Positions 56,921-64,000 of a stretch of 64,000 nucleotides of DNA are shown here, in pieces (the stretch's first letter is position 1; each line of letters starts with the position of its first letter). A program made the translations under genes and the position numbers. Under the pieces are notes generated by a model. That model was not told where the DNA came from and made no database searches. It saw only the letters and a program-made list of their open reading frames with translations. The DNA comes from a bacterium (GTDB lineage: Bacteria > Patescibacteriota > Saccharimonadia > Saccharimonadales > Saccharimonadaceae): the NCBI GenBank assembly GCA_030530385.1, contig JAUMVB010000001.1, forward strand, positions 98,577 through 162,576. The letters run 5' to 3'.

Positions 56921-59302
56921 TTATAAGCTTTCTCGAACTACAGTTTCATCAATTATAATATCCGAGCCTGCACTAACCTCACCCGAAAGCATTTTGCGCG
57001 CAATTGTATTTTCGACAACCTTTTGAATTACGCGACGCATTGGACGTGCACCAAGTCTTGGATCATACCCTAGCTCGGCAAGTAAAATTTTAGCCTCTCG
57101 TGTGATAGATACAGTAATTTTCTGGCCGGCCAGAGTTTTATTAACTCCTGCAATCATTAAATCAATAATCCGAAGTAAGTCATCCTTAGATAGTGGCTCA
57201 AAAACTACAATTTCATCAAAACGATTCAAGAATTCCGGACGGAACTCGCGACTAGCAATCAAGTCATTCACAATCAGTTCTTCCGAATTTTTCGAATCAT
57301 AACCACGCGCAATCAATTCTTGAATGCGCTCAGCTCCGGCATTAGATGTAGCAATTATAATTGCATCACGGAATGAAACTTCACGGTTTTTTTCGTCGCG
57401 CAAAATTCCTTCATCAAGAACCTGCAATAAGGCAGTTAGAACATTTGGATGAGCTTTTTCAATTTCATCGAGCAAAATTACCGAAAATGGTTTTTTCATC
57501 ACTTGAGAGGTTAACGACCCAGAGTCGATTGAACCATCAGCAATCAAACGCGAAACATCATCAAGGTTTACATATTCATTCAAATCAAGGCGGATAATAT
57601 TTTCTTCACCATTAAAATATGTTTCTGCTAGCGCCTTAGCAAGTTCAGTCTTACCCACACCAGTTGGTCCAAGAAATAAAAATGTACCGATCGGCCGATT
57701 TTGATTCCGAACCCCAGTCCTAGCTCGGCGTAAGGCATTCGCTACAGCTGAAACAGCTCTCTCTTGGCCAATCATTCGCGCATGTAATAATTTTTCTAAA
57801 TTCAATAAAGTATCTTTTTCTTCATCAACTCGTGCTGTAGAAATTTTTACATTCATTGTTTGTTCAATTGCTTTTTCTACTGAAGTTGCGTCAACTAGAT
57901 TATCATTAGCATAGCTCGCCGACATCTCAAGGAGCTTAACAGCTCGACCTGGCATTTCAAGATCAAATATATAACGCGCGCTAAGTCTATAGGCTTCCTT
58001 TAAAGCTTGATAACGATAAAAAACTTTATGCTGTTGTTCAAACACTAGCAGCTTATCTTCCATAACAGCCAGAGTCTCCTCAAATCCAGCCGGTTGAACT
58101 TGGAGACGATTAAGAGCCGCTGCAAGAGCAGGGTTTTTGGCTGAAATCTGCAAAAATCTCTGTTCATCCATCGTTAGAATTATTCGTACACGACCAGCTT
58201 CAAGAATCGGCAGTAGAACATTCGAAATATCCACTGAGCCAACCCCATCTTCAAAAAATAGCTGAGCATTATCAAGACAAATAATAATATTTTTAGCCGC
58301 ATAAGCTTCGGCTAAAATATAGTTCACTAAATTTTCAATCTCACCCCGCCCAGGTGCTGCGGCAATAATCGAAGCTGAGTCCAGTGAAATAACTTGTCGA
58401 TACTGCAAGTTAGATGGCACTCTAGAGTTACCATCGAGAATTCGATAGGCAAACGCATTAACGACTGTACTTTTCCCTACGCCATCTGGTCCAATTAGCG
58501 CTATATTTTGCCGCCCATTTCCAGAAAAATGAGCAACCATCTTATGAACAAGATCTTCATGCTGCTCAAGATTAGAACTCATAAGGATATTGCCAGAAAC
58601 TTGATTAGTAATATTCTTGCCAAAGCGGTCTAGCGTTGGTGTCCAGCCAAAACTCCAGTCACGCGCTAAGCCACCATCCTTGATAGGATTTTTTGCTTTA
58701 TTAAGCAGAGAAAATATATGATCATGCCACTTAACACCTCGTTCTAAATCTTCATAGTCAAGATAAAAATTCGCCAGCAATTTATCATATTCTGGATAAT
58801 TTTTAACAATTGCCAGTGTCAATACCGAGCCAGAAATCGTGTTAGTTTGAAGCTTCTGGCGAATTTCAGTCGCCGTCCGAAAAATATTCTCTGGCGAATT
58901 CTGCGGAATAGTAGCTAAACTTTCAATTGTTGTGCTACCTAGCCCAAACCTCGATACAATAAAAGCTCCTCCCGAACTTTTCAAGATAATTTTAGCAATC
59001 TCTTCTGAAGTTGGATTTTTTGATAATCTACCTAAAATATTGCTCGCCAAAAGATCTTCTACTTTGCCAGAATTTAAATTTGGCGCTAGTCGGTGGAGCT
59101 CTCCTTGCCACCAATTCTCTAATGCAAAAGGAACTATTGCTACTACTAATACTAGCCAACCCTGAGAATTCTCCATCAAAAGTAAAGCTAACCCTGTAAT
59201 AATTGCTGAAATTTTCAATATCTTTAGAAGTGTTAAAAAGGGTCTAATCGCTACTGAGATACGCGCTTTTTTAGCTCGATCGTGTTCATAATCAAAAATC
59301 AC
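56921..59302 (-). CDS. membrane-anchored Clp/Hsp100 AAA+ ATPase
   Basis: A 793-aa two-ring ATPase. Residues 1-65 hold two hydrophobic segments (about 25-61), unusual for ClpB/ClpC; a divergent Clp-N-like region follows (about 80-190). Ring 1 has GPDGVGKST (about 269-276) and ICLDNAQLF, where Walker B has Asn instead of Glu, so ring 1 may bind but hydrolyse ATP poorly. Ring 2 is canonical: GPTGVGKTE (about 545) and LLDEIEKAHPNV, then the C-terminal domain. GTG start overlaps the upstream stop by 4 nt. CPR genomes carry such membrane Clp proteins; partner protease unknown. Confidence 0.85.
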   Translation of the reverse strand: MIFDYEHDRAKKARISVAIRPFLTLLKILKISAIITGLALLLMENSQGWLVLVVAIVPFALENWWQGELHRLAPNLNSGKVEDLLASNILGRLSKNPTSEEIAKIILKSSGGAFIVSRFGLGSTTIESLATIPQNSPENIFRTATEIRQKLQTNTISGSVLTLAIVKNYPEYDKLLANFYLDYEDLERGVKWHDHIFSLLNKAKNPIKDGGLARDWSFGWTPTLDRFGKNITNQVSGNILMSSNLEQHEDLVHKMVAHFSGNGRQNIALIGPDGVGKSTVVNAFAYRILDGNSRVPSNLQYRQVISLDSASIIAAAPGRGEIENLVNYILAEAYAAKNIIICLDNAQLFFEDGVGSVDISNVLLPILEAGRVRIILTMDEQRFLQISAKNPALAAALNRLQVQPAGFEETLAVMEDKLLVFEQQHKVFYRYQALKEAYRLSARYIFDLEMPGRAVKLLEMSASYANDNLVDATSVEKAIEQTMNVKISTARVDEEKDTLLNLEKLLHARMIGQERAVSAVANALRRARTGVRNQNRPIGTFLFLGPTGVGKTELAKALAETYFNGEENIIRLDLNEYVNLDDVSRLIADGSIDSGSLTSQVMKKPFSVILLDEIEKAHPNVLTALLQVLDEGILRDEKNREVSFRDAIIIATSNAGAERIQELIARGYDSKNSEELIVNDLIASREFRPEFLNRFDEIVVFEPLSKDDLLRIIDLMIAGVNKTLAGQKITVSITREAKILLAELGYDPRLGARPMRRVIQKVVENTIARKMLSGEVSAGSDIIIDETVVRESL

Positions 59303-59784
59303 TGGTTGACTCCCCTAAAATTAAAAATATTTGATTTAGTCTTATGCTCTTGTTGAGATGACTTTGCTGGAGTATTAATATTTTGCAATCTACTTTTCAG
59401 CGCCGAAAGAATGTTAGGAGTCCATCCAGAAAAGAACATAGCAATAAAAACCACTGGCAAAATTGGCATCACCAACCAGCAAATTAGACAAAAGATGCCC
59501 CAAATTGATTTAACTATAATAAAAATACCACCGATTATCATTACGCTAGTTCTTAATAAAGCACCAATAAACCGCGATATCAATTTATCTAGAGATCTAC
59601 GTATTCGCACATCCAAAGACCCACCACTAGCCACGGCATCAATTTGTCGAAACGGCGCGAACCAAGTTTTGACTAAAAGACCTAACGAAAAAGTATTCAT
59701 CGTCCTTTCTAAGCTAACTAGGATTTTTTCTGCCTTCCAAGCCAAACCCTTACCATACCACCAAGAAAAAAAAGCCATTAACAT
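59299..59784 (-). CDS. membrane protein coupled to the Clp ATPase
   Basis: A 161-aa protein with a first hydrophobic segment near the start, an amphipathic middle with many Arg (SLDVRIRRSLDKLISRF), two close transmembrane helices (about 78-125) and a polar tail. Family not recognised. Start placed at 59784: TTGTTA, 17 nt, TATAAT, then 6 nt to this ATG, so leaderless. It overlaps the Clp gene by 4 nt and probably forms a complex with it (inference). Confidence 0.65.
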   Translation of the reverse strand: MLMAFFSWWYGKGLAWKAEKILVSLERTMNTFSLGLLVKTWFAPFRQIDAVASGGSLDVRIRRSLDKLISRFIGALLRTSVMIIGGIFIIVKSIWGIFCLICWLVMPILPVVFIAMFFSGWTPNILSALKSRLQNINTPAKSSQQEHKTKSNIFNFRGVNQ

Positions 59785-59918
59785 AATTAAATTATACACA
59801 AATCTGCAAATTTTAACAAGCTTCAACCAGCTAAACTCGCCAAAAATAAAACAAGATTAATTCTTCAAAAAATCAAAACTTTTATATAAAGATTTGCCTA
59901 CTATTTTTTTGTATTATA

Positions 59919-59927
59919 TGTTATAAT
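59919..59927 (+). promoter_or_regulatory. extended -10 promoter of the gene at 59960
   Basis: TGTTATAAT (TGn plus TATAAT); no good -35 box at the proper distance. SD AGGAGG lies 8 nt before ATG at 59960. Confidence 0.5.
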
Positions 59928-59959
59928 TACAATATCAAGTCCAATAGGAGGAACATTTC

Positions 59960-60601
59960 ATGACTAAAATATCATTAAGCAGTGATATTCAAGGTATTTT
60001 CAAACTACTAGGCAAACGCCTTGAGCATAGCAAGGAAATCCAATACTCATTCGGAACATTTACGTTATATCCGATAACTGATATAACTATCGCCATTTAT
60101 AGTAATGGCGAGTTTACAGAAAACGTTGGACAAGTCGACTTTGTCGGCAAGGATTTTGAGCCAGTGTCTGAAGAAACTAATATGTGTTTCGAAACTGGAG
60201 AGACCGAGAAAATTATCTTTAAAGGTATTGCTATACTAGAAAATAACAAAATGCTGATCTTGAACAAACAAGATTATACTATACAACAGATAATCTCGTT
60301 AGATAAATTTTTAGAGATCTTAAATCGTGCCTATTCCGCAATGGACAAGTCTTTCGATCTCGATCCATGCACATCAAAAGCGTATTACGCTACAATACTT
60401 GGGCATAGAATTATAAATGCCAAAGATAAGTATCCAGAGATACTAAAAATATTGAGGTCTTTGGAAAAAGAGTTGGAAGAATGGTTAGAAAAATTCAATC
60501 AAAAAATCAGAGATCGTAAAACCATCACTCTTCCAGAATTGGATAAACGCGACTCTAAAAAAGCAGAGCTGGAATTGATAAAAAATATCCTGCAAGATTA
60601 G
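59960..60601 (+). CDS. orphan 213-aa soluble protein with hairpin-rich coding sequence
   Basis: A soluble alpha/beta protein of unknown family: N-terminal half beta-rich (about 1-110), C-terminal half helical with many Lys/Glu, containing SFDLDPCTSKAYYA. Strong SD, own promoter, and own terminator. Inverted repeats: AATATCA/TGATATT 59968, GTTATATC/GATATAAC 60064, TCGCCATT/AATGGCGA 60090, nested CCAGT-GAAAC/GTTTC-ACTGG 60161, ATCTTG/CAAGAT 60257, AGTATC/GATACT 60429, AGCG/CGCT 60379. Weaker than in the 43215 gene but above what I see in housekeeping genes. Confidence 0.65.
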   Translation: MTKISLSSDIQGIFKLLGKRLEHSKEIQYSFGTFTLYPITDITIAIYSNGEFTENVGQVDFVGKDFEPVSEETNMCFETGETEKIIFKGIAILENNKMLILNKQDYTIQQIISLDKFLEILNRAYSAMDKSFDLDPCTSKAYYATILGHRIINAKDKYPEILKILRSLEKELEEWLEKFNQKIRDRKTITLPELDKRDSKKAELELIKNILQD

Positions 60602-60621
60602 ATTTCAAACTGAAATAGAAT

Positions 60622-60641
60622 TAGCCCTTCGGGGCTTTTTA
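60622..60641 (+). terminator. intrinsic terminator
   Basis: AGCCC-TTCG-GGGCT followed by TTTTT; ATTTCA/TGAAAT hairpin just upstream. Confidence 0.85.
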
Positions 60642-60739
60642 AATTGTACCAAATTCTGCCCTTATCTTGTTTTTTATGTTATAATTATATAAGGCATTAG
60701 CCGTTGAATTTTTATTTAATTTTTGATGAAAGGAACAAT

Positions 60740-62245
60740 ATGGAAATAATTTTACTGATAGCTGGTCTAGTTGCCGGCGGCGGTAGCGTTTTTGCGTATG
60801 AGAAAGTTCGCTCAGCAAACGCTAAAAACAACTCGGACAAAATTATCGCTCATGCACAGAAAAAATCAGCTGAAATTTTAGAGCGCGCTAACGAAAAAGC
60901 ACTTAAAATCACCGACAAGGCCACCGAGGATGAAACAGCTCGCCGAAAGGAACTTCAAAAAACCGAAAATCGACTAGCTGAGCGTGAAATCAATCTCGAT
61001 AAAAAGCTAGATCAAATTGATGAGCGCGCAGAAAAACTTCGCCGAGAAGAGACAGAGGTTGAAGAACTCAAAAAAGAAGTTCTCGAAATCCGAAACCGTC
61101 AACAAGATCAATTAGAAAAAATAGCTAAACTTTCCAAAAAAGAAGCCGCTGAAAAACTAATGAAGCTTACCGAAAAATCAATGACTCAAGACATGATTAA
61201 TCTAGTGGCCAAACTTCAAAAAAATGCCGAAGAAGATGCCGAAGAACGGGCGCAAATGATTCTAGTTTCTGCTATGGAGCGAATTTCTAGCGAAGTTACC
61301 GCTGATCGCACCGTAACTGCACTAAAGCTTCCTGATGATGAAATGAAGGGTCGTATTATTGGTAAAGAAGGCAGAAATATTCAAGCTATCCAGCGAGAAA
61401 CTGGCGTTGATGTTTTAGTTGATGACACCCCCGGAATGGTAGTTCTTTCAAGTTTTGACCCAGTTCGCCGCCAAGTTGCACGGCTAACTCTCGAATTACT
61501 AATGAAAGATGGTAGAATTAACCCTGCCAGAATTGAAGAAGTAGTTGCCAAAGCTCAGCGCGAAATCGACAAAGAAATCAATCGTGCGGGCGAAGACGCA
61601 GCTCGTGAAGTTGGACTTTCTGGATTACCACGAGAAATGCTCCGTCTTTTAGGAGAATTAAAATTCCGCACTAGTTACGGTCAGAATGTTCTTAAACACT
61701 CAACTGAAATGGCTAACGTCGCCGGCCTAATCGCTGAAGAAATTGGAGCCGATATTAAAATAGCTAAAACCGCTGCTCTTTTCCATGATATCGGCAAAGC
61801 AGTAACTCATAAAATTGAGGGTAAGCACGCTCAAATTGGTGCTGAGCTCGCCGAAAAGTATGGCATGGATCCGCGCGTCGTGAATGCAATCGCCGCTCAC
61901 CACGACGACATTGAAGCAACAACTCCGGAAGCTATTATCGTTAAAATTACCGATGCCATGAGCGCATCTCGCCCCGGAGTACGCAACGCGGCAGCCGAGA
62001 ATTTCATGGAACGTATGCGCGAGCTTGAAAATGTCGCCACCAGTTTTAACGGCATAGAAAAAGCTTTTGCAATTTCTGCCGGTCGAGAGATTCGTGTTAT
62101 CGTCCACCCAGAAAAAGTTGATGATCTTTCAGCTATAAAAATGGCTCGCGATATCGCCGACAAAATTGAAAGCACGATGCAATACCCAGGCGTTATAAAA
62201 GTAAATATCATTCGCGAGACTCGCGCCACAGAATATGCTAAATAG
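60740..62245 (+). CDS. rny: ribonuclease Y
   Basis: A 501-aa membrane-bound endoribonuclease that starts decay of many mRNAs. N-terminal membrane helix (1-19), long coiled coil (25-180), KH domain with GRIIGKEGRNIQAIQRETG, and HD domain (HSTEMANVAGLIAEE, FHDIGKA with the metal ligands). Start 60740 is chosen for SD AAAGGA; the frame open to 60704 adds residues not seen in the family. Immediately downstream is a P-type ATPase gene. Confidence 0.97.
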   Translation: MEIILLIAGLVAGGGSVFAYEKVRSANAKNNSDKIIAHAQKKSAEILERANEKALKITDKATEDETARRKELQKTENRLAEREINLDKKLDQIDERAEKLRREETEVEELKKEVLEIRNRQQDQLEKIAKLSKKEAAEKLMKLTEKSMTQDMINLVAKLQKNAEEDAEERAQMILVSAMERISSEVTADRTVTALKLPDDEMKGRIIGKEGRNIQAIQRETGVDVLVDDTPGMVVLSSFDPVRRQVARLTLELLMKDGRINPARIEEVVAKAQREIDKEINRAGEDAAREVGLSGLPREMLRLLGELKFRTSYGQNVLKHSTEMANVAGLIAEEIGADIKIAKTAALFHDIGKAVTHKIEGKHAQIGAELAEKYGMDPRVVNAIAAHHDDIEATTPEAIIVKITDAMSASRPGVRNAAAENFMERMRELENVATSFNGIEKAFAISAGREIRVIVHPEKVDDLSAIKMARDIADKIESTMQYPGVIKVNIIRETRATEYAK

Positions 62246-62253
62246 GATAAAAC

Positions 62254-64000
62254 ATGGATAAAAAAATAAGTGGTTTAACCAAAAACGAAGTAAAAAAGCA
62301 AATTAAGCTTGGGAATCAAAATGTTTTCGAGAACGATTCCAGTAACGGATATTGGGGAATTTTTAAGCGTAATGTTTTTACTCTTTTTAATCTATTAAAT
62401 TTTGTAATTTTCATCGCCCTACTAGCAGTTCAAGCTTGGACAAACACAATCTTTTTTGCGGCAATTATTTTTAACTGCGCATCAGGAATTGCTATCGAAA
62501 TTCGCGCTAAAAAAATGATCGACAAGCTCAATTTAATGAGTCGTGAAAAAATAAAGGTCATTCGCAGTGGTCGTAAACAAGAAATTGATCCGGAAGAAAT
62601 TGTCCTCGGTGACATCATAGAACTTTCCGCCGGCGAGCAAATACCTAGTGATGCCGTTGTAGTGCATGGCGTAGCTGAAGCTAATGAAGCAATGCTAACT
62701 GGCGAAAGCGACTTAGTCCTAAAAGAAAATGGATCCGAAGTTTTATCAGGCAGTTTTCTGGCTAGCGGAAAAATCCTTGCTCGCGTTTCAAAAGTTGGCG
62801 CAGAAAATTACGCAGCAAAACTTATGGCTGAGGCAAAAGTTCTTAAGCCTATTAATTCTCGCATTCTTAATTCCCTCAATAAAATCGCTAAATTTACAGG
62901 CAAGATAATTATTCCTTTTGGAGTTGCGCTTTTTCTTGAAGCGCTTCTAATTAAATCCCTCCCCGTTAAGCAATCCGTTATTTATACCGCCGCTCCATTA
63001 TTAGGCATGCTACCGAAAGGTATCGCTCTTCTTACTATAACATCTCTCCTAACTGCTGTTGTTAAACTTGGAATGCGAAAAATTCTAGTTCAAGAGATGT
63101 ACTCAGTTGAAACTCTAGCCAGAGTTGATACATTATGTCTTGATAAAACTGGCACAATCACTGAGGGAAAAATGAAAGTTGAAGAAATTCATTTTCTATC
63201 GAAGAGATTCTCAGACCAGCAGATCAAGCAAATACTTGCCGCATATATGCAGTTTAGTGAAGACTCTAATCAAACCGCTACGGCAATTCGTAAATTTACC
63301 AACAAAACTACGCATGATTTTTCTGCGGAAAATATCATCCCATTCTCAAGCGATCGTAAATGGGGATCGATGGAAATTGTCAATCTTGGCACAATTATTC
63401 TCGGTGCCCCTGAAATAATTTTTGACAAATCACCAAAGCAAGCCGAAGAGGCCCAATCTCGCGGTTCTCGTGTGTTAGCACTTGCTTTTTCAGATAGTAA
63501 AATCGATAATAGCAAAATCAAGCTTCCCGCTAAAATCTCCAAACTAGCCGTGCTAGAAATCACCGATCCGATCCGCGACGGTGCTCGTGAAACTCTAGAA
63601 TATTTACGCTCGCAAAAAGTTGACCTCAAAATCATCTCTGGAGATAATCCAATCACTGTTTCAAATATCGCCCATAAAGCTGGTTTTAAAAACTACGATA
63701 GCTATATTGATTGCTCAACTATCTCAGATCAAAAACTTCGTGCAATCGCTGAAAAAACTGCTATTTTTGGCCGTGTTTCCCCACACCAGAAAAAATTAAT
63801 TGTTAAAACTCTCAAGAAAAAAGGTCGAACCGTTGCTATGACTGGCGATGGTGTAAATGACATCCTAGCCCTCAGAGAGGCTGATTGTTCTATTGTGATG
63901 GCAGAAGGCGACCCAGCCACTCGTCAAATCGCTAACCTAGTTTTATTAAATTCCGACTTTAACGATATGCCGGAGATACTATTTGAAGGTCGTCGTGTCG
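62254..64000 (+). CDS. P-type cation-transporting ATPase, 3' end cut by window
   Basis: The frame from ATG at 62254 is open to the window end (582 codons). Actuator loop AMLTGES, membrane helices around 215-275 with APLLGMLPKG (in place of PEG/PxL), phosphorylation site CLDKTGTIT (Asp about 297), and hinge AMTGDGVNDI. The N-terminal cation-ATPase region is short. Looks like the MgtA/calcium-type group often listed as HAD-IC P-type ATPase; the ion cannot be assigned. ATG is 8 nt after the rny stop. Confidence 0.88.
   Translation, partial: MDKKISGLTKNEVKKQIKLGNQNVFENDSSNGYWGIFKRNVFTLFNLLNFVIFIALLAVQAWTNTIFFAAIIFNCASGIAIEIRAKKMIDKLNLMSREKIKVIRSGRKQEIDPEEIVLGDIIELSAGEQIPSDAVVVHGVAEANEAMLTGESDLVLKENGSEVLSGSFLASGKILARVSKVGAENYAAKLMAEAKVLKPINSRILNSLNKIAKFTGKIIIPFGVALFLEALLIKSLPVKQSVIYTAAPLLGMLPKGIALLTITSLLTAVVKLGMRKILVQEMYSVETLARVDTLCLDKTGTITEGKMKVEEIHFLSKRFSDQQIKQILAAYMQFSEDSNQTATAIRKFTNKTTHDFSAENIIPFSSDRKWGSMEIVNLGTIILGAPEIIFDKSPKQAEEAQSRGSRVLALAFSDSKIDNSKIKLPAKISKLAVLEITDPIRDGARETLEYLRSQKVDLKIISGDNPITVSNIAHKAGFKNYDSYIDCSTISDQKLRAIAEKTAIFGRVSPHQKKLIVKTLKKKGRTVAMTGDGVNDILALREADCSIVMAEGDPATRQIANLVLLNSDFNDMPEILFEGRRV

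Overview
The window reads as a piece of an AT-rich genome of a Candidatus Saccharibacteria (TM7) or closely related Patescibacteria (CPR) bacterium. This is an inference from gene content: short intergenic gaps, a compact AlaRS without its C-terminal domain, LTA-synthase-like and MurA/MurB wall genes without most biosynthesis, RNase Y, RarA, CPR-type hypothetical membrane proteins and an LPXTG surface protein. UGA is used as an ordinary stop (for example rarA), so the SR1/Gracilibacteria code is excluded. There is no rRNA, CRISPR array, prophage or insertion sequence in the window.

Layout. 1-7 kb: PAS-protein fragment, aquaporin, rmuC, GreA-like factor, LTA-synthase-like enzyme, alpha-glucan phosphorylase. 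7-9 kb: three small SD-led membrane-protein genes around rpsP. 8.7-21 kb: rnc-NUDIX-nusB, rpmF, leuS, ligA, membrane protein-htpX-lemA, tRNA-Leu, tRNA-Cys, hisS, tRNA-Phe. 20.8-27 kb: rarA-CPBP protease, sbcB, a 42-aa peptide gene followed by an M16 peptidase, obgE. 27-38 kb: a LysM-CHAP wall hydrolase with a structured leader, then mltG-ruvX-anchored protein-ftsA, alaS, and tpiA-pgk. 38-43 kb: MFS transporter, a possible 24-aa peptide, typA, a HIT protein. 42.4-46.9 kb: an exported/surface block (4-TM protein, lipoprotein, LPQTG protein). 46.9-55 kb: response regulator, folD, DUF5684-like protein, murB, tRNA-Arg, GT39-like protein, glyA, an HTH-murA fusion, tRNA-His. 55-64 kb: tRNA-Gly, tRNA-Arg and tRNA-Lys, a MATE-like protein, a membrane-anchored Clp ATPase, an orphan 213-aa protein, rny, and a P-type ATPase cut by the window end.

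Two gene-expression styles stand out. Many housekeeping genes have a -10 box (TATAAT or TAAAAT) ending only 6-10 nt before ATG, which implies leaderless mRNAs; this also corrects several starts. A second group of orphan genes, all on the + strand (7208, 7575, 8399, 24282, 42513, 43215, 59960), has sigma70-type promoters, strong GGAGG-type ribosome sites, mostly clear intrinsic terminators, and coding sequences full of consecutive short-range inverted repeats. In the lipoprotein gene at 43215 these reach 13 bp perfect with 4-6 nt loops and follow one another through most of the gene. I regard this hairpin-chain mRNA class as the most unusual signal here. The second is the 42-aa peptide plus M16 peptidase pair at 24.3-25.6 kb.
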